Notes: a model not told the origin generated them from the letters alone. A stretch of DNA of 52,195 bases from an uncultured Prochlorococcus sp. (GCA_902538225.1 CACBEF010000007.1:1-52195); one strand, 5' to 3'. Shown: positions 14,263 through 22,200, counted from the first letter of the stretch. Translations and numbers: made by a program.

Positions 14263-14345
14263 AGTTTCTATTTCATCAATTAACTTTTAAAAGTATTTAA
14301 ATCTAGTTGCTTAGTGGTTAACTTTTGATTAATTAAAAAATTTTT

Positions 14346-14492
14346 ATGCGTTTCAAAGTAAGTCTCAAAAAAAATGGAAAGGAATTTGATGAAGTTGTTA
14401 TAGCTAATAATAAAAAAGAGGCTATGGAAGTAGCTTTAAAAAACAATCCAGAATCTCAAGCATTAAACTCTGATTGGACATTTAAGATTTAA
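14346..14492 (+). CDS. small protein, 48 aa
   Basis: ATG at 14346, TAA at 14492, exactly abutting the stop of the convergent znuB. The sequence MRFKVSLKKNGKEFDEVVIANNKKEAMEVALKNNP... reads as a beta hairpin followed by a helix, like small cyanobacterial proteins of the same size. There is no membrane segment. The function is unknown. Confidence 0.55.
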   Translation: MRFKVSLKKNGKEFDEVVIANNKKEAMEVALKNNPESQALNSDWTFKI

Positions 14493-15278
14493 TTATTTGC
14501 GAAGCCTAGGAATCAAAAGAGATGCAACACAAATAACACTAATTGCAGGTCCAGGCGAAAGATTAAAGACTATAGAGAGAATAAATCCCAGAAGCGAGAT
14601 GCATAATCCAAAAAATGAAGACCTCATCATTGCAATCCTTAAACTATGAGCCTTATTTAGCCCTAACAAAGTTGGAGTAGAAAGAAGAGCAATTACAAGA
14701 ATTACTCCCACTGCTGACATTGAACTAACAATTACTAATGCCGTTGTAAAACTCAAAGCAAGGTTTAATAAAGAAACGTTTATACCACTTGCGGATGCAC
14801 CTTCTGGATCTAATCCAACATAAACAACCTTTTCATATCCAAAAGTCATTAAAGTTATAAATACTAAAAATGCAATTATTGTTCTAAGTAAATCTCCAAA
14901 ATTTGCTGTCAACAAATCCCCAAATAATACTGCCTCCAAATCAATCCTTATTCCGAGTATAGGAATAATAAGGACTCCAAACCCAAGCATTCCAGCAAGA
15001 ATTGTATTCATAACTGCTTCATAATTTTCACTTTTTCTATTAGTTAAACTTTCCGCAATTACTGAGCCCAAAAGACCACTTATAACACCACCAATTGAAG
15101 GGTGAATTCCAAGCGCTAATGCGAGAGCAAGTCCAGGCAACACACAATGAGAGATTAAATTAACTTGTAATAATCTCTTATGGGTGATTAATACAGTTCC
15201 CATAGCTGGACATAAAATTCCTGAAAATATAGTTATTATTAATGGAACCAACCACCAATTGTTATTAATAAAAGACAT
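14493..15278 (-). CDS. znuB: zinc ABC transporter permease (ZnuB-type, ABC-3 family)
   Basis: This 261-aa integral membrane protein has about eight hydrophobic segments and ABC-3 family features: the CPAMGTVLITHKRLLQVNLISHCVLPGLALA segment near the N-terminus, the conserved NTILAGMLGFGVL region, LDPEGASASGI before the central helix, and LLSTPTLLG toward the end. With ZnuC (15750-16514) and ZnuA (16652-18169) it forms a Zn(II) uptake system in the inner membrane. Unusually, zur separates it from znuC. The start is 17 bp from the divergent zur start. Confidence 0.9.
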   Translation of the reverse strand: MSFINNNWWLVPLIITIFSGILCPAMGTVLITHKRLLQVNLISHCVLPGLALALALGIHPSIGGVISGLLGSVIAESLTNRKSENYEAVMNTILAGMLGFGVLIIPILGIRIDLEAVLFGDLLTANFGDLLRTIIAFLVFITLMTFGYEKVVYVGLDPEGASASGINVSLLNLALSFTTALVIVSSMSAVGVILVIALLSTPTLLGLNKAHSLRIAMMRSSFFGLCISLLGFILSIVFNLSPGPAISVICVASLLIPRLRK

Positions 15279-15295
15279 TATTCGAAAGATTCGGT

Positions 15296-15730
15296 ATGAT
15301 CAAAAATACGGGACAAAAAAAGATTTCGGAAACAATGGTAACTAAGTCTGACATTACCAAAAGACAGGAACAACTTCTTGAAGAACTTAATAAATGCGAG
15401 GATGAATTGAGTGGTCAAGAGTTGCATAGACAATTGATAGAAAGCGGAAAGGCTATGGGACTGACGACTGTTTACAGGAATCTTCAAGCTCTGATAAAGC
15501 ATGGCTTAATACGTTCTAGACATCTCCCAACAGGAGAGGTTCTGTACACTCCCGTAGATAGAGATATTCATCATTTGACCTGTGTTCAATGTGGTGAGAC
15601 ATCAAAAATGGAAGGATGCCCGGTAAAAGATATTCATACACCCAAAAAAAGTCCAAAAAAGTTTCAACTTTTGTTTCATACACTCGAATATTTCGGCCTT
15701 TGCCAAAACTGTTATCAAGCTCAAAATTAA
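15296..15730 (+). CDS. zur: zinc uptake regulator Zur (Fur family)
   Basis: A 144-aa Fur-family repressor. The winged helix is at about 20-85 (RQEQLLEELNKCEDELSGQELHRQLI, TTVYRNLQALIKHGLI). The dimerisation domain contains HHLTCVQCGETSKMEGCP and ends GLCQNCYQ; these two CxxC pairs form the structural Zn site. Placement among znuB, znuC and znuA makes Zur far more likely than Fur. ATG 15296 is the first start, but ATG 15338 (MVTKSDITKRQEQLL) is equally plausible and would enlarge the znuB-zur spacer to about 60 bp. Confidence 0.9.
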   Translation: MIKNTGQKKISETMVTKSDITKRQEQLLEELNKCEDELSGQELHRQLIESGKAMGLTTVYRNLQALIKHGLIRSRHLPTGEVLYTPVDRDIHHLTCVQCGETSKMEGCPVKDIHTPKKSPKKFQLLFHTLEYFGLCQNCYQAQN

Positions 15731-15749
15731 TAAGGAACATTTTCTAATC

Positions 15750-16514
15750 TCAGAAATTATTTTTCTTTATTGCGCTGATGTTTATTGCCTCTAATTTATC
15801 TTTTATTTGATAAGGACTACCAACTGCTAAAACACTTTTATCAAGAACTATTACTTGATCGTAGTTATTTAGAGACTCACCCCAATCATGGCTACTTACT
15901 AGTAAAGAAAGGCCCGAATCTGCAAGTTGACGAACAATTTTTAGAAAATCCTCTTTTGCAGGGGGATCCAATGCCGCACAAGGTTCATCTAAAAGAAATA
16001 TTTTTGCAGGGGACATAAGCGTTTTTGCTAATAGAGCTCTTTGTTGCTGTCCCCCTGAAAGAGAATCGAGTCTTCTATTAGCCAAATTTGCAATGCCTAC
16101 TCTTTGCATTGTCGCCTCTAATTCACAACATTTATTAATCCAAGAATTAGGATATGCTAGAAGAGCCTTGATTTGAAAGGGGTTGTTACTTCTTGATTTT
16201 GAATATTTTATTTGACCTAGAGATACCAATTTTTCAACTGTTATGGGAAACTTCCAATTCATAGAACTTCTTTGAGGCATAAGTGCTACAAGAGATCTAG
16301 ATATATATAAATTTTTACCGTCAATTTTTATTTCGCCTTTATCTGGAGTATTTTGTCCTTGCAATATCCTCAAAAGAGTGGATTTACCGGCCCCGTTTGG
16401 ACCTACTAGCGCTGTTAGAGTTCCAGGTTTAATCTCAACCGATACCTTATTTAAAGCTGGCTTACTTTTTTTTGTGTATGCAAAGGTTAAATTTTCAGCG
16501 ACTAAAGTAGCCAT
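15750..16514 (-). CDS. znuC: zinc ABC transporter ATP-binding protein
   Basis: A 254-aa ABC ATPase with Walker A GPNGAGKST (38-46), ABC signature LSGGQQQR (from 152), Walker B IFLLDEP (about 172-178) and the switch His in SSHDW. It energises uptake through ZnuB. It reads away from znuA, sharing a 137-bp divergent promoter region that contains the Zur-type palindrome, and converges on zur. Confidence 0.93.
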   Translation of the reverse strand: MATLVAENLTFAYTKKSKPALNKVSVEIKPGTLTALVGPNGAGKSTLLRILQGQNTPDKGEIKIDGKNLYISRSLVALMPQRSSMNWKFPITVEKLVSLGQIKYSKSRSNNPFQIKALLAYPNSWINKCCELEATMQRVGIANLANRRLDSLSGGQQQRALLAKTLMSPAKIFLLDEPCAALDPPAKEDFLKIVRQLADSGLSLLVSSHDWGESLNNYDQVIVLDKSVLAVGSPYQIKDKLEAINISAIKKNNF

Positions 16515-16614
16515 TAAATAATCTTCATGAAAAAGTCACTTTACAAGCTTACCAATAATACAAGATGCGTATTATTTTCATAACATTTGATACCTTTTCT
16601 TGTCAGTTGTAATG

Positions 16615-16631
16615 AAAATGATTATCATTTT
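16615..16631. promoter_or_regulatory. Zur box between znuC and znuA
   Basis: AAAATGATTATCATTTT is a perfect palindrome with 8-bp arms around a central T, and it matches the Fur/Zur-type operator pattern. It lies 20 bp before the znuA ATG and about 100 bp from the znuC start, so one site could repress both divergent genes when zinc is plentiful. Binding by the adjacent Zur is inferred. Confidence 0.8.
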
Positions 16632-16651
16632 TAGATATCTAATAATTTTTT

Positions 16652-18169
16652 ATGTCAATTTTTAAAAGACTAATAACAAAAAAAACAGGTTCAAGTAAGT
16701 CAATTATTAAAAATTCTTTGATCGCTGGAACGATAATATTTTCTGGTTTTGGGCAGGATGCGATAGCTAAAGGAAAGTCATATGTAGCAGTTGAACCACT
16801 AGTTTGTGATTTAGTTAAATCAATTGCATTACCTTCTGACGAAGTTACATGCCTAGTAGATAGAAAACAGGATGTTCATGATTTAAAGATAAATCCAAGA
16901 CAAGCTCAATTACTTGATAGCGCAGACAAAGTGTTCACTCTTGGTAAAGAAATGACTCCAACTATGAGAAATTGGGAAAATAAAAAGAATACTGTTGTTG
17001 TAGGTGTTAGTGCAATAGACGTAGATGATCATTCTGATCATGGAGGACACGATGATCACTCAGATCATGGAGGACATGATGATCATGCTGAACATTCGGC
17101 TAAGGTAGATGATCATTCAGACCATGGTGGACATGATGATCATGCTGAGGGTGCTTTCGAATGGGCAGGTAAATTCCAACTTTCTAAGGGTTCATACAAA
17201 TGGTCATTTGAAAAAGTGGATGGAGAATATGCAGATCCTGCAATGAAGATGGTAATTCTTAAGTCTAATGATATAGAAGGATCTGAAGATTTAGCTAAAG
17301 AATTATTAGGATCTAAAGACTCAATAAGCAGAAAAAATAATGGTACTTTGATCGCAAGTAATAAAGCTTTTATTCTTAACTTTGATCAAAGAAAAGAAAG
17401 CACTGTTTTTAATGTGGATATCAAAGAAGATGGTGAATATATATTTTTTACAGAACACATGCCTTTTGAGTTTGAAGCAACTCAACACTTCTTTAAAGAC
17501 GTTTTAAATAGTGATGTCGAGCCAATAGCACAAGTACCAGACGAAGGCGAGGGACATCATCACCATCATGACCATGGAGGTCTAGATCCACATGTATGGC
17601 ATGATCCACATAACATCATAAAAATGGGAAATGTTATAAGCAAAAGTTTAAAGAAAGATATTTCAGTTTTTAATAGAGGGGACAGAAAATTAATTAATGA
17701 AAGATTCGAAAAAGCTGATTCACTCTTAGAAGGCTTAGATAGTTGGATCGTCGAACAAGTAAACTCTATTCCTGAGGAAAACAGAGTAATTGTTTCTAAA
17801 CACAAAGCAATGGAATACTACGGTGATGCTTTTGGTTTTGAAACTATTAGTTTACTTGACTTTCTTGGAGACTCCTCAAGCTTAAGACCAGAGAACATAA
17901 GTTCTACTTTGAAAATGTTAGATGAAGAGAAAGTCCGGGCAATATTTCCTGAACAAATTCCAGCATCTAAGTTATTAAGAAATTTAAGTAGACAAAGTTC
18001 GGTTCCTTTAGCTTCTAATCAAATATTCGTTGATGGATTGATGATGGACGGGAATACGGTTTCAGTAGCTGTTCACAACACTTGCACAATTGTTGATTCA
18101 TTAGGAGGAAGTTGCGATAAAGAATCTGGCTCCAATCTTGAGACTGAATGGTACAAACTTTCAGATTAA
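16652..18169 (+). CDS. znuA: zinc ABC transporter substrate-binding protein with inserted domain
   Basis: A 505-aa periplasmic Zn-binding protein, much longer than the usual 300-330 aa. The N-terminal export signal ends near AIAKG (about 40). Lobe 1 has VHDLKINPRQ with ligand His76. A His/Asp-rich loop of DDHSDHGGH repeats follows (125-165), then an extra domain (about 169-290, FEWAGKFQL...FFTEHMPFEF), a second His run (302-308), and DPHVWHDP (His314). Lobe 2 carries SKHKAMEYYGDAFG (His383). The extra domain resembles one in the neighbouring COG0523 protein. A Zur box lies just upstream. Confidence 0.93.
   Translation: MSIFKRLITKKTGSSKSIIKNSLIAGTIIFSGFGQDAIAKGKSYVAVEPLVCDLVKSIALPSDEVTCLVDRKQDVHDLKINPRQAQLLDSADKVFTLGKEMTPTMRNWENKKNTVVVGVSAIDVDDHSDHGGHDDHSDHGGHDDHAEHSAKVDDHSDHGGHDDHAEGAFEWAGKFQLSKGSYKWSFEKVDGEYADPAMKMVILKSNDIEGSEDLAKELLGSKDSISRKNNGTLIASNKAFILNFDQRKESTVFNVDIKEDGEYIFFTEHMPFEFEATQHFFKDVLNSDVEPIAQVPDEGEGHHHHHDHGGLDPHVWHDPHNIIKMGNVISKSLKKDISVFNRGDRKLINERFEKADSLLEGLDSWIVEQVNSIPEENRVIVSKHKAMEYYGDAFGFETISLLDFLGDSSSLRPENISSTLKMLDEEKVRAIFPEQIPASKLLRNLSRQSSVPLASNQIFVDGLMMDGNTVSVAVHNTCTIVDSLGGSCDKESGSNLETEWYKLSD
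17024..17146 (+). repeat. in-gene tandem repeat encoding the ZnuA His-rich loop
   Basis: A degenerate 27-base unit encoding DDHSDHGGH is repeated three times, with two shorter DDHAE variants (residues 125-165 of ZnuA). His-rich loops in ZnuA proteins are thought to help capture zinc. Such repeats commonly vary in copy number between strains. Confidence 0.8.
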
Positions 18170-18246
18170 ATTTTTCCATTAAAAACGGTTTTCATTCCTT
18201 ATTTTTATTATTATTAAACTATTATTTATTTTGTAAAAATCAGTAA

Positions 18247-19602
18247 ATGAGCATCAAAGATAGAGTTCCCGTAACAATCCTCACTGGATTCCTTGGTTCA
18301 GGGAAAACGACTCTTCTTAATAGAATATTAAGTGAAGAGCATGGTAAAAGAATAGCTGTAATTGAGAATGAATACGGAGAAGTGGGTATAGATCAAGGGC
18401 TCGTAATTAATGCAGATGAAGAAGTATTTGAGATGTCAAATGGGTGCATTTGTTGTACTGTTCGCGGAGATTTAATAAGAGTACTTGGCAACCTTATGAA
18501 AAGAAGAGATAAGTTTGACTATGTTTTAGTAGAAACCACAGGATTAGCAGATCCAGGCCCAGTTGCTCAGACTTTTTTCATGGATGAAGAAATTAGTTCC
18601 GAATTTACTCTCGATGGAATTGTGACTTTAGTTGATGCTGCTCATATTGATCAGCAATTAGGAAGAAGTGATGAAAGTTCAGAACAAGTTGCGTTTGCAG
18701 ATGTTCTTGTCCTAAATAAAACTGATTTAGTTTCTGATGATGCTCTAGATACTCTTGAATCAAGATTGAGAGATATGAACCGAATGACTCGAATTATTCG
18801 AGCCGAGAATGCCCAAGTACCCATCGAAACAGTCCTAAATCTAAGTGCATTTGATCTCGATCAAATCCTTAAACGCAGACCAACATTTCTTGAACCAGAA
18901 TATCCTTTTGAATGGACAGGTGTTTACGACCTTGCTGCAGGTAAATATGAATTAATGCTAGAAGAAGGTCCCGATCCAGAAATGTCATTAGTAGCTTTCG
19001 CTAATCAAAATGAGAGTGAAGAAGAACTTAAAGATGGCGCTGAAACCTGCGTAAGACTTTATGCAGAAAAGGCTAAAAGCTTAGAACCTGGGAATATCAT
19101 TCCATTTGGAGAACATATAAACCTTAAATTGGAGGATAAAGGAAATAAATCATTCATATTAGATATCGAAAAGGGCTCAAAGATAGGTTTATATACACAG
19201 CACACTGCTGAAGAATTCAATATGAAAATCATTAAAAGTGAAGACAATAATTCAAAAGAGATCCCATTTAATATTGAAAGATTCTGGCAAGCCGAGCACG
19301 AGCACGATGATGAAGTAACGTCAATTGCAATTGAACGATTTGGAGATGTTGATCCAGAAAAACTTAATACTTGGTTGGGCAGACTTCTTTCTGAAAAAGG
19401 GGTGGATATATTTAGAACTAAAGGTTTCATTAGCTACTCAGGGAACCCACAGAGAATTGTTTTCCAAGGGGTACATATGTTATTTACAGCGCAACCTGAT
19501 AAAGAATGGGGTAACGAACCTCGTAGAAACCAACTTGTTTTTATAGGTAGGAATTTGAATGAGAAAGAGATGCAAGAAGGTTTTGAAAAATGCCTGATAT
19601 AG
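18247..19602 (+). CDS. COG0523 (CobW/ZNG1-type) GTPase, putative zinc metallochaperone, with inserted domain
   Basis: G3E-family GTPase. P-loop GFLGSGKTT (14-22), ENEYGEVGID switch, the metal-binding CICC motif (67-70), ETTGLADPGP, and NKTD (157-160) for guanine specificity. The C-terminal CobW_C domain starts after the HEHDDE run (341-346) and includes VDIFRTKGFISYSG. Between the two halves lies an insertion (211 to about 320: FEWTGVYDLAAGKY, GPDPEMSLV, YTQHTAEEF) like the one in ZnuA. Family members deliver metals; the znu context indicates zinc. The end overlaps the next gene by 13 bp. Confidence 0.9.
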   Translation: MSIKDRVPVTILTGFLGSGKTTLLNRILSEEHGKRIAVIENEYGEVGIDQGLVINADEEVFEMSNGCICCTVRGDLIRVLGNLMKRRDKFDYVLVETTGLADPGPVAQTFFMDEEISSEFTLDGIVTLVDAAHIDQQLGRSDESSEQVAFADVLVLNKTDLVSDDALDTLESRLRDMNRMTRIIRAENAQVPIETVLNLSAFDLDQILKRRPTFLEPEYPFEWTGVYDLAAGKYELMLEEGPDPEMSLVAFANQNESEEELKDGAETCVRLYAEKAKSLEPGNIIPFGEHINLKLEDKGNKSFILDIEKGSKIGLYTQHTAEEFNMKIIKSEDNNSKEIPFNIERFWQAEHEHDDEVTSIAIERFGDVDPEKLNTWLGRLLSEKGVDIFRTKGFISYSGNPQRIVFQGVHMLFTAQPDKEWGNEPRRNQLVFIGRNLNEKEMQEGFEKCLI

Positions 19603-20648
19603 AGTCATTTAGCCCAAGAGGTATGTTCCACGAGGGATGGAAAGCTGAAGTTAATGATTATGCCATAGTCTGTGGTTGGGCTATTAAAGGAAAGTTATTC
19701 ATTGTTGGGGATGTAGCAGGAGGTATTTTTGCCTTTGAAGGAGATACTGGGAAAATTATTTGGAAAAAAGAAAATACACACTCTGCTGGTCTATTAGCAA
19801 TGTCCATTCATCCAGAAGGAGAGATTTTTGCAACTTCAGGTCAAGATGGAAATATTCAAATATATAATTGCCACGAAGGTAAAGTAATTAAAACTCTCGA
19901 TCTTGGCAAGGCTTGGGTAGAGCACCTTAAGTGGTCAAATGATGGCTTATTTCTTGCAGCAGCTTCTTCAAAAAAAGTATATGTTTTTAATGAAATTGGT
20001 GAAGAAAAATGGAAATCAGATGATCATCCAAGCACAGTGAGTGCAATAAAATGGTCAAATAATAATGAGCTAGCTACAGCCTGCTACGGGAGAGTAACAT
20101 TCTTTGACATAGTAAATAATAAAACGAATCAAAAGCTCGAGTGGCAAGGATCATTAGTCTCAATGGAATTAAGTCCTGATGGTGATATAGTCGCTTGCGG
20201 GAGTCAAGACAATTCAGTTCATTTTTGGAGAAGATCAACCGGAATTGATGCTGAAATGACAGGATACCCAGGAAAACCTAGTCACCTTTCTTTTGACGAT
20301 AGTGGAAAATTACTGGCAACTAGTGGCAGTGAAAGAATTACAGTGTGGAGCTTTATAGGTGACGGTCCCGAGGGAACTATGCCGGGAGAGCTATGGCACC
20401 ATACCGAACCTATTTCTAGCCTAGCCTTTTCAAATAAAGGCATGCTTGTAGCTTCCGGATCTAGAGATGGTTCTGTTGTCGCAAGTTTTCTAAAAAAAGA
20501 CGGTAATGGTGATCCAGTTGGGGCTGCATTCGCAGGCGATTTAGTGGGTGCACTTTCGTGGAGACCTGATGATTGTGCACTAGCTGCAGTTAACGCAAAA
20601 GGTGTGGTAAATGTTTGGAAATTTAAAGTTCGTACTAATTCTTTTTGA
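19590..20648 (+). CDS. WD40-repeat beta-propeller protein linked to the COG0523 GTPase
   Basis: 352 aa composed of WD40 repeats, with blade ends such as DGNIQIYN, KKVYVFN, DNSVHFWRR, ERITVWSF, DGSVVASF and NVWKF; six to seven blades are likely. There is no signal peptide or membrane segment, so it is cytoplasmic. ATG 19590 lies 13 bp inside the end of the COG0523 gene, which suggests translational coupling and a shared job. WD40 propellers are scaffolds; a role in presenting metal acceptor proteins is inference. Confidence 0.88.
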   Translation: MPDIESFSPRGMFHEGWKAEVNDYAIVCGWAIKGKLFIVGDVAGGIFAFEGDTGKIIWKKENTHSAGLLAMSIHPEGEIFATSGQDGNIQIYNCHEGKVIKTLDLGKAWVEHLKWSNDGLFLAAASSKKVYVFNEIGEEKWKSDDHPSTVSAIKWSNNNELATACYGRVTFFDIVNNKTNQKLEWQGSLVSMELSPDGDIVACGSQDNSVHFWRRSTGIDAEMTGYPGKPSHLSFDDSGKLLATSGSERITVWSFIGDGPEGTMPGELWHHTEPISSLAFSNKGMLVASGSRDGSVVASFLKKDGNGDPVGAAFAGDLVGALSWRPDDCALAAVNAKGVVNVWKFKVRTNSF

Positions 20649-20682
20649 AGGAATTTAAGCAGGAAAATAAAAATCATTCAAA

Positions 20683-20838
20683 CTACCAATAGTTTGCTTT
20701 TAAATGTCTTTCCATACAAATGACCTCACAGTCATTATCTATACCTTTTGGGTGAATATCGCAATATGAGAGACATTGAAAATATTCGTCTATAGGATTA
20801 GATTTATCAGTCTTACTAACTTCTTTTGAATGATCCAT
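20683..20838 (-). CDS. small Cys-containing soluble protein, 51 aa
   Basis: ATG at 20838, TAG at 20683. After a polar start the peptide has DEYFQCLSYCDIHPKGIDNDCEVICMERHLK, with four Cys in a C-x3-C ... C-x3-C arrangement that could form two disulfides or bind a metal. It is soluble, with no signal peptide, and lies directly behind the zinc cluster on the opposite strand. The family looks conserved, but I cannot name it. Confidence 0.6.
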   Translation of the reverse strand: MDHSKEVSKTDKSNPIDEYFQCLSYCDIHPKGIDNDCEVICMERHLKANYW

Positions 20839-21050
20839 AAAAGAGTTCCTCAATTATTTAAAATCAAGATAGTCGAATTAAATATCAAAAGAAATAAGCA
20901 AAACTTACTAAAAATATCTCAAAAAAATTAACGCGATTCATTAATACTCTCGGACATTTTTAATAAAAAAGCAATGCGTATAAAAACGGATTGTCTTAAG
21001 AGAAATATTCTCCTAATTTTATATTGTTGAGTTCTAGGAGGTCTTTCAAA

Positions 21051-21083
21051 ATGATCGATAGCCTGCCTGAAATTTCGGAATAA
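21051..21083 (+). other. 10-codon ORF with strong Shine-Dalgarno
   Basis: AGGAGG at 21036-21041 sits 9 nt before ATG 21051; the ORF encodes MIDSLPEISE and then stops. A full anti-SD match is rare in this AT-rich genome. It may be a leader peptide or part of a structured RNA. A hairpin (TTCGG/CCGAA) overlaps its stop codon. Confidence 0.35.
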
Positions 21084-21312
21084 ACCGAACTAATTTAATT
21101 AACTGCTCCAATTATTTTTTATTAATGTCTAAGCTTCCTTCTTCTGCATCGTTTAGGTGCCCTTTAAGAAACAAGCTTAATTCTAGAGTTTTTGCCCCAG
21201 TTAAAGACAATTAGTTAATTTTGGTGATCATTAGCTTAAAAGAAGTTAGCAACAAGGATCCATGATTTAGGTGCGTTAATAACTTCAGTAAAAAATATAA
21301 ATAAGAGATAAA

Positions 21313-21340
21313 AGAGGGCTTAGATTAGCCCTCTTTTTTT
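21313..21340 (+). terminator. rho-independent terminator
   Basis: AGAGGGCT and AGCCCTCT form a perfect 8-bp GC-rich stem around a 6-nt loop, followed by seven T. It is one of the strongest terminators in the window and closes the plus-strand unit beginning near 21000. Confidence 0.8.
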
Positions 21341-21397
21341 AATAAGATGACTTTCTTCTAGTTTTATAGATAATAATTAAAACAATTAAATTTAAAA

Positions 21398-21673
21398 ATG
21401 GTTCGATATTATTGCCCATATTGCAATCCTAAATATCAATTTCAAAAAAAATCCTCAAAAGGTAATTTGATTTGTGGATTATGCGGAGAGGATCTAGTAA
21501 AAAAACCATATATTAGGTTAAACCAGATAATCGCTTTAGTTGCTGCTTCATCATTACTTCTACCGTTGATATATACTTTTATTTTTTTAATTAAAAATCA
21601 AATAAATCCTCCTAATAAAAATTATCAAGCAAATGGTACTTTAATGATAATTATCAAAGAAAAAATTTCATAA
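21398..21673 (+). CDS. zinc-ribbon membrane protein, 91 aa
   Basis: The N-terminus holds a four-Cys zinc ribbon: YYCPYCNPK and ICGLCGEDL, i.e. CxxC ... CxxC spaced by 17 residues. One transmembrane helix follows (about residues 46-68, IIALVAASSLLLPLIYTFIF), then a short polar tail. The layout suggests a membrane-anchored ribbon facing the cytoplasm. The last codons contain a TGATAATTATCA palindrome (21645). The function is unknown. Confidence 0.65.
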   Translation: MVRYYCPYCNPKYQFQKKSSKGNLICGLCGEDLVKKPYIRLNQIIALVAASSLLLPLIYTFIFLIKNQINPPNKNYQANGTLMIIIKEKIS

Positions 21674-21697
21674 AACAATTTAAAAAATTTCAAGAGG

Positions 21698-21919
21698 TCA
21701 ACCTCTACAAATTGATTTATTTAAACAAGAATTTTTACTTTCAATATTTATTTGATCATCAATATTTTTTAATTTGTTTTTATTAATTATTACTTTAACT
21801 TTTTGCCCACAATGTTCTTTGCAACCACCATTAAATAAATTATGTGCATATAAAGTGGAACTATTCGAAAGTAATAAAAAAAAAATTATTTTATAAATTT
21901 GATTAAAATAAAAATTCAT
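21698..21919 (-). CDS. small secreted Cys-containing protein, 73 aa
   Basis: I start this at ATG 21919 (MNFYFNQIYKIIFFLLL), which gives a good signal peptide ending near LYA. The frame stays open up to 21973, but the extra residues would push the signal inward and overlap the upstream gene. The mature part begins HNLFNGGCKEHCGQ and ends NSCLNKSICRG, four Cys in two pairs. It resembles the GGC-start peptide at 7864-8049. Function unknown. Confidence 0.55.
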   Translation of the reverse strand: MNFYFNQIYKIIFFLLLSNSSTLYAHNLFNGGCKEHCGQKVKVIINKNKLKNIDDQINIESKNSCLNKSICRG

Positions 21920-21963
21920 TTTTATTATGATTTTTCCCAGAATTAGTAAATAAATAATATCAG

Positions 21964-22200
21964 TTAATTCCAAGGAGTGTTAATAAGTCCCCAGATATCG
22001 AAGAAGAAAAATAAAACTGCAATAACAACAAGATCCCATGCTCTTTCCCTAAAAGCCCAAGGCGCAATGAAAACTTCTCCAAGTCCGTGAAGTGCCGCTC
22101 CTACTGGTAGATGATCAAGAACCAGCAAACTGTGAGAGAGGATAAAAAGAAAGCTTGCGAAATATCTAAAAAAAACAAATTGCCAATTATTAGAACTCAT
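21964..22200 (-). CDS. hypothetical membrane protein, 78 aa
   Basis: ATG at 22200. Two hydrophobic stretches are visible (about residues 7-30 and 53-68) around a conserved-looking loop, DHLPVGAALHGLGEVFIAPWAFRERAWD. The lower use of Lys and Asn than in neighbouring hypothetical genes suggests stronger constraint and an old cyanobacterial family. The function is unknown. Confidence 0.6.
   Translation of the reverse strand: MSSNNWQFVFFRYFASFLFILSHSLLVLDHLPVGAALHGLGEVFIAPWAFRERAWDLVVIAVLFFFFDIWGLINTPWN

Larger units (their letters stand above)
20839..21397. other. 559-bp stretch without a conventional gene
   Basis: The left part (20839-20990) is plain AT-rich sequence. From about 21000 there are plus-strand signals: a GAGAA/TTCTC hairpin (21000-21012), a perfect AGGAGG before a 10-codon ORF, a TTCGG/CCGAA hairpin (21075-21089), a 9-bp direct repeat (TTTAGGTGC at 21152 and 21266), possible long-range pairing between 21133-21143 and 21239-21249, and a strong terminator at 21313-21340. 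I read it as a plus-strand non-coding or leader transcript of unknown identity. It does not match tmRNA, 6S, RNase P or SRP RNA features I know. Confidence 0.45.

Noticed and set aside
15296-15730. Annotation as Fur (iron) instead of Zur
   Set aside because: The sequence alone fits both, but the znu neighbours and the Zur-type operator favour zinc.
17024-17146. CRISPR-like or minisatellite repeat
   Set aside because: The repeat is in frame, encodes the His-rich loop of ZnuA, and has no spacers.
21000-21340. Possible tmRNA, 6S, RNase P or SRP RNA in the gene-free stretch
   Set aside because: No T-arm, no tag-peptide frame and none of the conserved motifs of these RNAs that I know are present.
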